Below the pieces are notes generated by a model. That model worked only from the letters and a program-made list of their open reading frames with translations. It was not told the DNA's origin and ran no database searches. This document shows, piece after piece, positions 27,982 to 36,584 of a stretch of 64,000 bases of DNA; position 1 is the first letter of the stretch; each line of letters begins with the position of its first letter. The stretch is from an uncultured Paracoccaceae bacterium (lineage in GTDB: Bacteria > Pseudomonadota > Alphaproteobacteria > Rhodobacterales > Rhodobacteraceae), in assembly GCA_947499635.1 (NCBI GenBank), contig CANMPD010000011.1, forward strand, positions 62,001 through 126,000, in the 5' to 3' direction. The translations under genes and the position numbers were made by a program.

Positions 27982-29055
27982 TTAGCTTGCCAGCCACGCG
28001 TTGAAACGTTCGTTGAGTTCTGCGTCTTTATCGACCCAGAATTCAAAGTCGTTCACCAAAGCATTGCTCAGGTTGGCATCTGCTGTTGGCATATGAGGCG
28101 CCATTTCAGTTTTGCCATCAGAGTAAAGACCGACGAGTGGACCTGAGGATTTCCGCGCAGGACCATATGCGATCCAGGACGCTTGATCTGCCAGACGCTG
28201 TGTGTCGGTCGCGAATGCAACAAACTTCATAGCATCTTCTTTATTGGGCGCGCCTTTAGGGATAACAAAGAGATCAAAATCGAGAATTTGACCATCCCAA
28301 ACGATCTCCAGCGGCTGACCTTCGCCTACAGCGGCGTTAAAAATACGGCCATTGTATGCTGTGGACATCACGACTTCGCCGTCCGCCAAAAGCTGTGGTG
28401 GTTGTGCACCCGCTTCCCACCAGACGATATCGTCTTTGATGCTGTCCAGTTTGGCAAAGGCACGGTCAACACCTTCGTCAGTTTCCAAGATGCTATAGAC
28501 TTCAGATGCAGGCACACCATCGGCCATCAGAGCCATCTCAAGATTGGCTTTTGCAGTTTTACGCAGGCCACGTTTGCCTGGGAAATCTGTGGTGTTAAAA
28601 AAGTCGTCGATTGAGTCAGGCGCCGTTGCGTTTGTTTCTGTGTTATAGGACATCACAGTTGAGAAAACGATGTTGGCTACTGCGCAATCTTGCAACGCAC
28701 CTTCGATGAAATCCTCTTCTGGAGGCGTTCCATCCGGAGCATCGGGCAGAATGCTCAGGTCGATTTCCTCAAGTAAGCCTTCGTCGCACAAACGTACAGC
28801 GTCGGAAAACTCGACATCTGCAACGTCGATTGAAACGTTGCCAGCTTCAACCTGTGCTTTGATTGGAGTTGCTGGATTTCCGGCATCTACAGAGTTGATT
28901 TTTATGCCAGTCGCCGCAGTGAATGGCTTATGGTAAGCTTCTTCCTGGCTTTTCGCATAGGAACCGCCCCAAGACAGAACTGTCACATCGGCAGCATGTG
29001 CCGCAAAAGTGACCGAGGTCAGGGCTGTGGTTAAGAGAACTGTTGTCAGTTTCAT
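27982..29055 (-). CDS. potD: PotD/PotF-like periplasmic binding protein
   Basis: This 357-aa solute-binding protein has a clear signal peptide (MKLTTVLLTTALTSVTFAAHA). The mature part starts DVTVLSWGGSYAKSQEEAY and continues with the family-1 fold typical of PotD/PotF (COG0687), including a PKGAPNKEDAMKFV-type hinge segment. It would deliver the substrate to PotB/PotC. A substrate of spermidine, putrescine or a related cation is inferred from family. A double-hairpin region upstream may raise its expression relative to the ATPase gene. Confidence 0.87.
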   Translation of the reverse strand: MKLTTVLLTTALTSVTFAAHAADVTVLSWGGSYAKSQEEAYHKPFTAATGIKINSVDAGNPATPIKAQVEAGNVSIDVADVEFSDAVRLCDEGLLEEIDLSILPDAPDGTPPEEDFIEGALQDCAVANIVFSTVMSYNTETNATAPDSIDDFFNTTDFPGKRGLRKTAKANLEMALMADGVPASEVYSILETDEGVDRAFAKLDSIKDDIVWWEAGAQPPQLLADGEVVMSTAYNGRIFNAAVGEGQPLEIVWDGQILDFDLFVIPKGAPNKEDAMKFVAFATDTQRLADQASWIAYGPARKSSGPLVGLYSDGKTEMAPHMPTADANLSNALVNDFEFWVDKDAELNERFNAWLAS

Positions 29056-29091
29056 TTTAGGTCTCCCGGTTGTTTTCGCCCGTTTTTAGTT

Positions 29092-29163
29092 AACCGATAA
29101 ATAGGACGACATTTATCGGTTTGAGCGGCACACGCATGCCAACGAAATGGGGAACGTGTGCCG
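29092..29163 (-). promoter_or_regulatory. Two intergenic hairpins between potA and potD
   Basis: Two perfect inverted repeats lie in tandem. One is a 10-bp stem at 29092-29121 (AACCGATAAA with TTTATCGGTT). The other is a 9-bp stem at 29126-29163 (CGGCACACG with CGTGTGCCG). They fill the gap between the ATPase stop and the binding-protein start and could serve as processing/stabilising structures or a partial terminator. Confidence 0.6.
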
Positions 29164-29178
29164 AAACTGATTGTGTGC

Positions 29179-30279
29179 TTAAGCGTCCAGCGCGTGGCAG
29201 TCTTGTGGCATCCATCCAATTTGGATCTGGCTGCCAGGGGTTAGCCGTTCTTGCCCGGGCGCATTGCGAGATTTCATAACGAAATCATCGTTTCCTGCGA
29301 CACTCAGGCGGGTACGGAATGTATCGCCCATGTAAATAAACTCTTTGACTTCAGCTGTTAACGTGTGCGCACCGTCTGGAATACGATCTTTGCGGTACTC
29401 AACGCGCTCTGGGCGAATGGATACACGAGTACGTTCTCCGGCCTGAGTGACGTTGACAGGTTTGGCATCTATTAATTCACCGTTATCGAGTTGAACGATA
29501 GCACGTTCACCTGAAATGTTTTTCACGACGCCAGCGAGTGTATTGTTTTCACCAATGAACTGAGCAACGAAATTGTTGGTCGGTGCCTCATACAGTTGAT
29601 CAGGCGGTGCGAGTTGCTGAATGCGGCCATCGTTGAAGACGGCGACGCGATCGGACATTGTTAACGCTTCGGTTTGGTCATGCGTAACATAGACAACCGT
29701 GATTCCGAGATCGTGGGCAAGGCGTGTAATCTCGAATTGCATTTTTTCGCGCAGTTGTTTGTCTAATGCACCAAGAGGTTCGTCCATTAGTACAAGCTCT
29801 GGCTCAAACACCAAGGCGCGTGCCAATGCGATTCGTTGCTGTTGACCACCTGATAATTGTGCAGGTCGACGGCTGCCAAAATGTCCCATTTCAACCATAT
29901 CCAGCGCGCGCTTTACTTTTGCTTCGCGGATTGATTTGCCCATTTTGCGAACTTCAAGCGGAAAGCTCAGGTTCTCAGCAATAGTCATATGAGGGAAAAG
30001 GGCATAGTTTTGAAACACCATACCGATGCCGCGCTTGTGCGGCGGGATATTATTGATTGAAACGCCATCCAGACGGATGTCGCCATGAGTTGCCGTTTCG
30101 AATCCAGCAAGCATCATAAGGCATGTTGTTTTACCTGACCCCGATGGGCCCAACATTGTTAGAAACTCTCCCTTAGGTAATGTTAGGTTCAGGTCTTTGA
30201 CGACAAGTGTTTCGCCATCATAACTTTTTTGCACATGTTCAAATTCGACAAATGCGTTGGGATTGGTCGTTTCGGCCAA
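29179..30279 (-). CDS. potA: Spermidine/putrescine-type ABC ATPase, PotA-like
   Basis: This 366-aa ATPase has Walker A GPSGSGKTT, signature LSGGQQQRIALARAL, Walker B LVLMDEPLGALD, and a C-terminal TOBE domain (about residues 280-360), the MalK/PotA layout. It is the first gene of the leftward operon. A 106-bp gap with two hairpins separates it from the binding-protein gene, while the following genes are close-packed. Confidence 0.92.
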   Translation of the reverse strand: MAETTNPNAFVEFEHVQKSYDGETLVVKDLNLTLPKGEFLTMLGPSGSGKTTCLMMLAGFETATHGDIRLDGVSINNIPPHKRGIGMVFQNYALFPHMTIAENLSFPLEVRKMGKSIREAKVKRALDMVEMGHFGSRRPAQLSGGQQQRIALARALVFEPELVLMDEPLGALDKQLREKMQFEITRLAHDLGITVVYVTHDQTEALTMSDRVAVFNDGRIQQLAPPDQLYEAPTNNFVAQFIGENNTLAGVVKNISGERAIVQLDNGELIDAKPVNVTQAGERTRVSIRPERVEYRKDRIPDGAHTLTAEVKEFIYMGDTFRTRLSVAGNDDFVMKSRNAPGQERLTPGSQIQIGWMPQDCHALDA

Positions 30280-30438
30280 AATCAGCTCCCCGCTGTGGTC
30301 TGCTGGCAGCCTTGGGCTACTCTGTAAATTTGTGCCTCAGCATCAGCGGCAATTTAAATGGGGTCAATCTGTTTTCCTTCAACTCGACCATTATTGCGTA
30401 AAAAATAGGCAAATATTTGGAGTGGGTAACGAGATCTA

Positions 30439-31308
30439 TTAACCGATTTGGGCGGATATGGCATTTAACGCAGAAATTTCTAACCGCGCAGCATTTTGAT
30501 CGCCACGCCACAGACAATATGCTGCCATCCGGCGGTGGTACCATGGACGTAATTTTAGATATCGCTCAACGAACATTGGATTGGGGTAGGTCGATAAGAA
30601 ATGGTCGATTTCTGAATCACTTAATACTCGATCGCGATAGGTCTGATGCATCGCTGGAGAGAGAAAAGTCGCTAGGTCTTCGGTAGGATCTCCAAGAACA
30701 GGGCACTGCCAATCAATCAGAACGAGTTTTTCTTCTCCGGAGACAAAGTTACTAGACACAGGGTCTGCGTGAATAAGACACGGTCGTGCGAGGGGAGGGA
30801 CAGGTGAAAGCGCGAATGCGTCAATCATTATCTCGCGTGTTTCTTGGCATGGAGGGCAAAGTGCGAGCAGTTTTTGGATCATTTGTTCGAGCTGATCTGA
30901 TCCATTTGGTCCTAAAGGAAGTTCGGGAGGTCGCGGGCGGGCGTGTAATCTTCCTAAAAGATCGGCGACCGCTGATGTGTCATTCGTCCACGTGTGACCT
31001 TTTATGTGATGATAAACCAGCCAAGTTGCGCCGCGAAATAGGCCGTGACCGAGAAACTTTGGCGCGATGTTTTCTCCGTCTAATTCTTTTAGAACTGAGA
31101 TTTCGCGCTTTGGATCGTTTGTAAACAGCGGATTATGCGTTCTTTCGGCAAAGAGTTTTATAACCATGTCACCTGAGTGCCAAACATAGTTGGTTCGTCC
31201 ACCATATAAGGGCAGGGCATTCTCGATGAGAAAACCCTGCTCCGTTATGTGGCGGAACAGGGCGTCTTTAAATTCTGGTGATAGAGCTCGTGACGATGAC
31301 AAAGCCAC
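30439..31308 (-). CDS. Aminoglycoside phosphotransferase/choline kinase family protein
   Basis: This 289-aa kinase-fold protein has the catalytic loop LIHADPVSSNFV (HxDxxxxN). The metal-binding Asp follows in LVLIDWQCPVLGDPTEDLATFL. The fold is shared by aminoglycoside phosphotransferases, choline/ethanolamine kinases and sugar kinases, and nothing here proves antibiotic resistance. A choline-kinase-like metabolic role is more likely in this setting. It stands between the pot operon and the flagellar genes, all leftward; its end is about 160 nt from the potA start. Confidence 0.83.
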   Translation of the reverse strand: MALSSSRALSPEFKDALFRHITEQGFLIENALPLYGGRTNYVWHSGDMVIKLFAERTHNPLFTNDPKREISVLKELDGENIAPKFLGHGLFRGATWLVYHHIKGHTWTNDTSAVADLLGRLHARPRPPELPLGPNGSDQLEQMIQKLLALCPPCQETREIMIDAFALSPVPPLARPCLIHADPVSSNFVSGEEKLVLIDWQCPVLGDPTEDLATFLSPAMHQTYRDRVLSDSEIDHFLSTYPNPMFVERYLKLRPWYHRRMAAYCLWRGDQNAARLEISALNAISAQIG

Positions 31309-31345
31309 TGTTCAGTGACCTCTCTGCCCGAGATGTATACTGTTG

Positions 31346-32038
31346 TTAGCTATCGTAGGATGTTGTCTCATCAGGGGATCGCACTGCAGTTACGGTTGAT
31401 GCCAAAATGGCGTCACCGCTAGAAAGGATCAAGGCCACTTCGTCACCATAGGCCTGTGTTTCGACAACCTGATTATAAACTTCGGCAGTGCTAGACAAGG
31501 TTAATGCCCCATTTGTGTAGCTTTCGACACCGAAGGTGTATGTACCAGCGCCCACAGATGCACCATCATCACCTATGCCATTCCATTCATATGCATCTCC
31601 ACTCAAGGGTAAAGAGAGGCGTTGCACTTCGGTGCCATTCTCATCATAGACAACAAGGTCCACTTGGTCTGCAGATGTTGCGGGATCAGGTTGAACCGTG
31701 ACTGGCGTCGAACCATCAAAACTGGCTGCGGCTGCGGCCCGTACGTCTTGACCAATCCAACCCGTCATCTGTGTTAAGTTTGATGTCCCGATCAATTCTG
31801 AAATTGATGTCAATGTTTCATTCGTTTGAACTTGTTGTTCAACCGTCGAGAATTGCGCCAACTGCGCCGTGTAATCTGACGAATCCATCGGATCTAAGGG
31901 ATCTTGATATTGGGCCTGTGTCGTCATTAGTAGCAAAAATGTTTCAAAGTCGGACGCTAGAGTGGCGGTTGCGGTATTGGTCGCCGATGATGTCGAACTA
32001 CTTAGCTCTACGCCATTGTACGTGGAAATTTCTACCAT
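31346..32038 (-). CDS. flgD: Flagellar hook-capping protein FlgD
   Basis: FlgD is the scaffold at the growing hook tip, needed for hook assembly. The 230-aa protein has the conserved N-terminal ASDFETFLLLMTTQAQYQDPLDPMDSSDYTAQLAQFSTVEQ block. A FlgD Ig-like/Tudor domain follows (VVYDENGTEVQRLSLPLSGDAYEWNG). It lies 3 nt after the fliK gene on the minus strand, so the two are one transcription unit. Confidence 0.93.
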   Translation of the reverse strand: MVEISTYNGVELSSSTSSATNTATATLASDFETFLLLMTTQAQYQDPLDPMDSSDYTAQLAQFSTVEQQVQTNETLTSISELIGTSNLTQMTGWIGQDVRAAAAASFDGSTPVTVQPDPATSADQVDLVVYDENGTEVQRLSLPLSGDAYEWNGIGDDGASVGAGTYTFGVESYTNGALTLSSTAEVYNQVVETQAYGDEVALILSSGDAILASTVTAVRSPDETTSYDS

Positions 32039-32041
32039 CGA

Positions 32042-33841
32042 TTAAATCCTTATATCGAGCCCATCGGTTGCTATATTTAATTGAGCCAGAAGTTCTTCGG
32101 GCATGCGTTCAAAATCATCATCATCGCCAGTATCTACACTGCCATCCGGACCATGACCGGTTTCGTGACTTTGTGAGGTGTCGCCACCGCTTGAAAATTC
32201 AAAACCAATATCTGTAAAGCCCATCTCTTTGAACTCTTTCATAAGTTCATCAATATGGCGCCGCATCAGATCTTCAGTCTCTGGGCGTTCAGCCTGAATT
32301 ACGATCATGACGCCTACATCAGTGGTCGTCAGGCGCATGTTCACTTTTCCTAATTCAGCGGGGTTTAGCGCGACTTCGACCTGATCTCCATCATGTGAGA
32401 CGACAGCTTCGGCAAGTTGTTGACCGACAAGACGTGGGTTCTCTGTGCTATAATGAGTAGAGCTTGCACGAACAGACGCCTCGGTGAGCATTTGAGGTAG
32501 ATTATTGAAATCATTTCCACGACTTAATGGAAGGAAATCGTCAGTCATACCATCTAGAACGTCTAGGTTGGCATCGATATCGCCAGTGAATTCCTGTGCG
32601 TTCAGATCGGTGAGCTGAGTACCGTCACCGACGGTGGTCGCGACAGGAGATGATGTATCCCCTTTGGACATCACTGCACTGGTTTTAATACCTCTTGTAT
32701 CCGTGGATGGTTGAGAGGGAACGGGTGCTATAAAAGAACTAGATGTTACATCTGACGTCGGTTGAGCGGGTCCCATAAAAGAGTTAGATGTTATATCTTG
32801 CGTCGATTGCGCACCAGGTGATTGAAGAGTATCACCATTTCTCGAGATGTTCGGGAAGTCTATATCGGTTATTTCTTGGAGTGGGCCAGCCAAGGTGTTT
32901 GTCTGTTCTGGACCGGCCTTGACAGGTTTTGCAATGATTTCAGTGTCGATGTGTGGAGGGATGACATCTGCTTCTGTTAGAGAAGTCGGCGTGGCTAGGG
33001 CTGGACTTGGTGTTCCAGCAGTCTCAACTTGAGTTGGAGATTGTTTTGTTGCCGCCAAATCAACGTTTGAAGCATTTTTAGCTACTTCAGATGAGAAGCT
33101 CAGCTGATTTTGAGATGCTACAGGTTGCATAACATCTTTTGGCATCGGGTTTGTCGTCGATGTCGTCGCATCAACCGTCATGGTCTCCAAAGGGGAGGCG
33201 ATCTGTGCACTGTCGTTGGGTGCCATTGATACTGATGGAATACCGGTTTCAATTGCAGATTGCAGGGTAAAGTTAGATGGAATGTCGAGGCCGGATTTTT
33301 GTAAAGTGGTTTGAGCAGTAAGAACGAGTGAATCGGTTTTATTTAATGGATCGTGACTTTGCTCAGGTTGCGCAATTAACCCCTGATCATTCTCTGTACT
33401 TTGCGATGGAAGCTCAGTGGAGCCAAGCTGCTGGAAGTCAGGAGTGTCTTCCAAGTTTTGCATTGGGTGAGGGGAGAGAGGTGTCGTGGCTTGTTTCCCA
33501 TCTTGCGCCTTTTGCATCGACGGGTCTGCGATTAATTCACCCGAGAAAAGACGGGCTTCAACTGAAGAGTTAAGTCCGGGATTCAAAGTAGAATCTAATG
33601 TCAGATAGGGATCAGTGAGATTTGACTCGTCTATTTGTACTTCTTGGTCAACCGTATTCTCAACCGATGGATCAGATGAAATATCTGGTTCGATCTCTAG
33701 AGGCTCAGCTATATTCTGTGGTTCACCATTTTTCATGGTTTCCTCGAATGACGTCGCGTCGCCTTTGTGGGGCAACGAATCACTTTTTACCGGGGTCGTT
33801 TGGGGCGAAGAGCCCTGTACCAATTGATTTATTTTGATCAT
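32042..33841 (-). CDS. fliK: Flagellar hook-length control protein FliK
   Basis: This 599-aa protein is mostly low-complexity Ser/Thr/Pro/Gln-rich ruler region (about residues 1-470). The C-terminal Flg_hook domain carries the recognisable VEVALNPAELGKVNMRL and ERPETEDLMRRH region (about residues 500-570). FliK is secreted during hook growth and triggers the export-substrate switch. The start is divergent from the flgJ-like gene, with a 121-bp AT-rich gap that must hold promoters for both directions. Confidence 0.9.
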   Translation of the reverse strand: MIKINQLVQGSSPQTTPVKSDSLPHKGDATSFEETMKNGEPQNIAEPLEIEPDISSDPSVENTVDQEVQIDESNLTDPYLTLDSTLNPGLNSSVEARLFSGELIADPSMQKAQDGKQATTPLSPHPMQNLEDTPDFQQLGSTELPSQSTENDQGLIAQPEQSHDPLNKTDSLVLTAQTTLQKSGLDIPSNFTLQSAIETGIPSVSMAPNDSAQIASPLETMTVDATTSTTNPMPKDVMQPVASQNQLSFSSEVAKNASNVDLAATKQSPTQVETAGTPSPALATPTSLTEADVIPPHIDTEIIAKPVKAGPEQTNTLAGPLQEITDIDFPNISRNGDTLQSPGAQSTQDITSNSFMGPAQPTSDVTSSSFIAPVPSQPSTDTRGIKTSAVMSKGDTSSPVATTVGDGTQLTDLNAQEFTGDIDANLDVLDGMTDDFLPLSRGNDFNNLPQMLTEASVRASSTHYSTENPRLVGQQLAEAVVSHDGDQVEVALNPAELGKVNMRLTTTDVGVMIVIQAERPETEDLMRRHIDELMKEFKEMGFTDIGFEFSSGGDTSQSHETGHGPDGSVDTGDDDDFERMPEELLAQLNIATDGLDIRI

Positions 33842-33962
33842 GTCGCACCAGATGTTCTATCTCGTTTGAACCTTTATATCGTAAACGGGTTACCCGAATT
33901 TTAACCGCTTTCGACGAATGTAGATAAACGAAGAATTCGTGTTAAAATTTCCGAGGTGCAAA

Positions 33963-34271
33963 ATGCCCAATATCCAAACTCCACCAGTATACATGAGCCC
34001 ACCTATGTCAGTGTCGCTGGGTCAGACATTGTCTGGTCAGCAAGATGAGGCACTCAGGAAAGCGTCCGTTGACCTTGAGGCATCGTTTCTCTCCGAAATG
34101 CTAAAATCCGCAGGTCTTGGTAAAAGCCGTGAAGGATACGGGAGTGGTGGTGCTGGTGAGGATCAGTTTTCTAGCTTTTTAATTCAAGCGCAGGCGCAGG
34201 AAATCGCGAACTCAGGCGGCATTGGTATCGCCGATGCCATATTTAATGCTCTCAAGGAATCTCAAAAATGA
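33963..34271 (+). CDS. Rod-binding protein, FlgJ N-terminal type
   Basis: This 102-aa protein corresponds to the rod-binding domain of FlgJ without the peptidoglycan hydrolase half, as is normal in alphaproteobacteria. The core ALRKASVDLEASFLSEMLKSAGLG and the C-terminal FSSFLIQAQAQEIANSGGIGIADAI are typical. The ATG at 33963 has GAGG just upstream. It overlaps the next gene by 4 nt. Confidence 0.88.
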   Translation: MPNIQTPPVYMSPPMSVSLGQTLSGQQDEALRKASVDLEASFLSEMLKSAGLGKSREGYGSGGAGEDQFSSFLIQAQAQEIANSGGIGIADAIFNALKESQK

Positions 34272-34639
34272 CTTACAAAATATCTGATAAAACGGCGCAG
34301 TCTCTCATCGATGAACTTGATGAGTTGCTTGAAGAAGAGCGCGCTTTGCTCAAGCGTGGAGACCTAAGTGGGCTTGAAGAATTACTCGCACGAAAAGAGA
34401 GCGTTTTTGATCAGCTGCGCGAATTTGAAAACCTTGAGCAAGACGTTCTGGATGAAATGCAAAATAAGATCAATCGCAATCAGGGGCTTTTGAAAAGTGC
34501 AATGCAGGGAATAAAGGCGGTTGCGAACCGTTTACAGCAGATGCGGAAGGTTCGCACCGGCTTAGATGTATATGATCAGCGCGGGCGCCGGAGCTGTTAT
34601 TCAACCAATGGTGCGTTGAAGTTAGAGAAACGTGCATGA
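34268..34639 (+). CDS. FlgN-like flagellar export chaperone (putative)
   Basis: This 123-aa, almost wholly helical, charged protein contains SLIDELDELLEEERALLKRGDLSGLEELLARKESVFDQL, the pattern of FlgN-type chaperones that hold hook-associated proteins FlgK/FlgL. The start overlaps the flgJ-like stop (ATGA). FlgN sequences are poorly conserved, so position and helical pattern carry the call. Confidence 0.7.
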   Translation: MTYKISDKTAQSLIDELDELLEEERALLKRGDLSGLEELLARKESVFDQLREFENLEQDVLDEMQNKINRNQGLLKSAMQGIKAVANRLQQMRKVRTGLDVYDQRGRRSCYSTNGALKLEKRA

Positions 34640-34870
34640 GGGATAACAGGCTAACAGTATGGGATTTGGTGAAAATTTTAGAAACTCAAATGCCATCTTT
34701 AGGACTCTGTTAGAACATAATGGGTCAAGGTGTACCTGCATCTGGACAACAGGTGGCGCGAAAGCCGCAAGGTGAACGCAATGTCAGAAGACGTCAGAAA
34801 CGCTCCAAATACGGGGCAAGGATTTATAAAACGGGGCCAAAATAGGCTCCATAGCTAAGGAATACATGCT
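34640..34870 (+). promoter_or_regulatory. Flagellin promoter and long 5' leader
   Basis: This gap of 231 nt lies before the flagellin gene. It holds AT-rich stretches and the near-repeated words ACGGGGCAAGG/ACGGGGCCAAAA at about 34812-34845, with AAGGA just before the ATG. No promoter could be assigned with confidence. In Caulobacter FlbT acts on the flagellin mRNA leader, and flbT is encoded just downstream here. Confidence 0.45.
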
Positions 34871-35722
34871 ATGTCCAGCATTCTGACTAACAACGGCGCC
34901 ATGGTTGCACTGCGTACTCTGGGTTCGGTAAATGACGACTTGGAGATGACACAGACAGCGATCTCTACTGGTAAAGAGATTGGTACCGCCTCTGACAACT
35001 CTGCGGTTTGGGCGATTTCCAAAACAATGGAATCCGATGTCGCAGGTTTTGAAGCGATTGAAGATGGTTTGGCTGTTGGTGAAGCGACCGTTGCGGTTGC
35101 CTCAGCTGGTGCCGAGCAAATCGTTGAGAAATTGACGGAAATCAAAGAACTGATCGTTTCCGCACAGTCTGAAACAACCGACCATGCAACAGTTCAAGAG
35201 GATATTGCTTCAAAAGTGGCGCAAGTTGAGGCTATCATCGGTGCTGCACAATTTAATGGTGCCAATCTTCTGAAAGAAGAAATTGACGGATCAAACACTC
35301 AATTGGGCGTTCTCGCATCGCTTGACCGTGAGGGTGCTGGTTCAGGTGGTACGATCACCGCTGTTGAAATTACGGTTGCTAGCGTTGCGTTTGATACATC
35401 GCTCGATCTGGCAACCGACCTTACCACAATCACTGATACCACAACTGCAGGTACTGCTTTAACTGAAATCGAAGGCTTCCTGCAAACAGCGATTGCTGGT
35501 GCGGCTGCATTGGGTGCGAGTTCCGCACGATTGTCTGACCAAGCCGACTTTGTGGGTAACCTCGTTGATTCCATGACACTGGGTATTTCAGCAATGACAG
35601 ATACTGATATGGAAGAGGCATCCGCTCGATTGACGGCGCTTCAGACACAGCAGGAACTGGCAATCCAGTCGTTGACGATTGCGAACGAAGGCCCATCCAC
35701 ACTGATGCAGCTCTTCCGTTAA
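34871..35722 (+). CDS. Flagellin
   Basis: This 283-aa flagellin has the D0/D1 N-terminal domain (SSILTNNGAMVALRTLGSVNDDLEMTQTAISTGKEI...DNSAVWAISKTM) and the C-terminal D1/D0 domain ending in QELAIQSLTIANEGPSTLMQLFR. The variable centre is only about 80 residues, which makes a short flagellin as in other roseobacters. It polymerises into the filament after export. flaF and flbT follow, the usual alphaproteobacterial flagellin-control genes. Single copy in this window. Confidence 0.94.
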   Translation: MSSILTNNGAMVALRTLGSVNDDLEMTQTAISTGKEIGTASDNSAVWAISKTMESDVAGFEAIEDGLAVGEATVAVASAGAEQIVEKLTEIKELIVSAQSETTDHATVQEDIASKVAQVEAIIGAAQFNGANLLKEEIDGSNTQLGVLASLDREGAGSGGTITAVEITVASVAFDTSLDLATDLTTITDTTTAGTALTEIEGFLQTAIAGAAALGASSARLSDQADFVGNLVDSMTLGISAMTDTDMEEASARLTALQTQQELAIQSLTIANEGPSTLMQLFR

Positions 35723-35803
35723 GCTTAGATTTTGGGGAGGGCGATTTTTCGCCCTTCTCGCTCTTTGTATAAGAACCAGTAGAACAGAACGTTAGGAAAA
35801 TAC

Positions 35804-36178
35804 GTGAATGCTCTTCTAAAGGCAAAAAATGCCTATTCGGCCAAAAAGACGCCGACGCGAACATTACGCGACACAGAGTACGAGATCGTCGCACGTATCA
35901 CGCGACGTATGATTGCAGCGAGTAATCCCAAAGACATCGAAGGTTTTAAAGAGCTTATCAGTGCCGTGAATGACAACCGCAAATTATGGTCATTGTTTAC
36001 GGTCGACTTGGCGAGCTCAGGTAACCAACTACCGCCTTCCCTCAAGGCGAATCTGTTGTCGTTGGCAAATTTTTCACGAGATCATGGTAGTAAAGTTGCA
36101 AGGCGCAAAGCGTCAGTAAAGCCCTTGATCGAAATAAACACGGCCATCATGCGTGGCTTACGTAGCGGAGCGCCCTAA
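35804..36178 (+). CDS. flaF: Flagellin regulator FlaF
   Basis: This 124-aa protein starts at a GTG (MNALLKAKNAYSAKKTPTRTLRDTEYEIVARITRRM) and matches FlaF along its length. FlaF is needed for translation or secretion of flagellin in Caulobacter and relatives, where it opposes FlbT. It lies 81 nt after the flagellin gene and 1 nt before flbT. Confidence 0.92.
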   Translation: MNALLKAKNAYSAKKTPTRTLRDTEYEIVARITRRMIAASNPKDIEGFKELISAVNDNRKLWSLFTVDLASSGNQLPPSLKANLLSLANFSRDHGSKVARRKASVKPLIEINTAIMRGLRSGAP

Positions 36179-36179
36179 A

Positions 36180-36584
36180 ATGAGCGGATTGGTCCTAAAA
36201 CTTGCACCGAAAGAACGGGTTCTCGTGAACGGTGCTGTTATCGAAAATGGTGATCGCAGAAGTCGTTTATCCATTGTCACACCTGATGCGAATATTTTGC
36301 GCCTTCGTGATGCTATTCATCCGGAACAAGCAAACACACCCGTGAGGCGTGTTTGTTACGCAGCCCAGCTTGTGTTGGCGGGAGAGGTGGATGCCGAAGA
36401 AGATCGGTTGCCGATGTTACGTCGCATCGAAGAGTTGAGCCAGGTATTCGGAGATCCTGACAGCCGTGCTGCTTTAACTGAAGCAACCGAAGCAGTTATT
36501 CAAAATAATCATTATCGTTGCCTTAAAGCTCTTCGCACTTTGTTGCCGAGAGAAGAACGACTGATGGCGGTGCGACCACAATGA
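36180..36584 (+). CDS. flbT: Flagellin translation repressor FlbT
   Basis: This 134-aa protein begins MSGLVLKLAPKERVLVNGAVIENGDRRSRL, the standard FlbT start. It has the conserved ILRLRDAIHPEQANTPVRRVCYAAQL. FlbT binds the 5' leader of flagellin mRNA and limits its translation until the hook is ready. It follows flaF by 1 nt and overlaps the DUF1217 gene (ATGA). Confidence 0.94.
   Translation: MSGLVLKLAPKERVLVNGAVIENGDRRSRLSIVTPDANILRLRDAIHPEQANTPVRRVCYAAQLVLAGEVDAEEDRLPMLRRIEELSQVFGDPDSRAALTEATEAVIQNNHYRCLKALRTLLPREERLMAVRPQ

Noticed and set aside
30439-31308. Aminoglycoside resistance gene
   Set aside because: It has the shared APH/choline-kinase fold only, and sits among chromosomal core genes with no mobile context.
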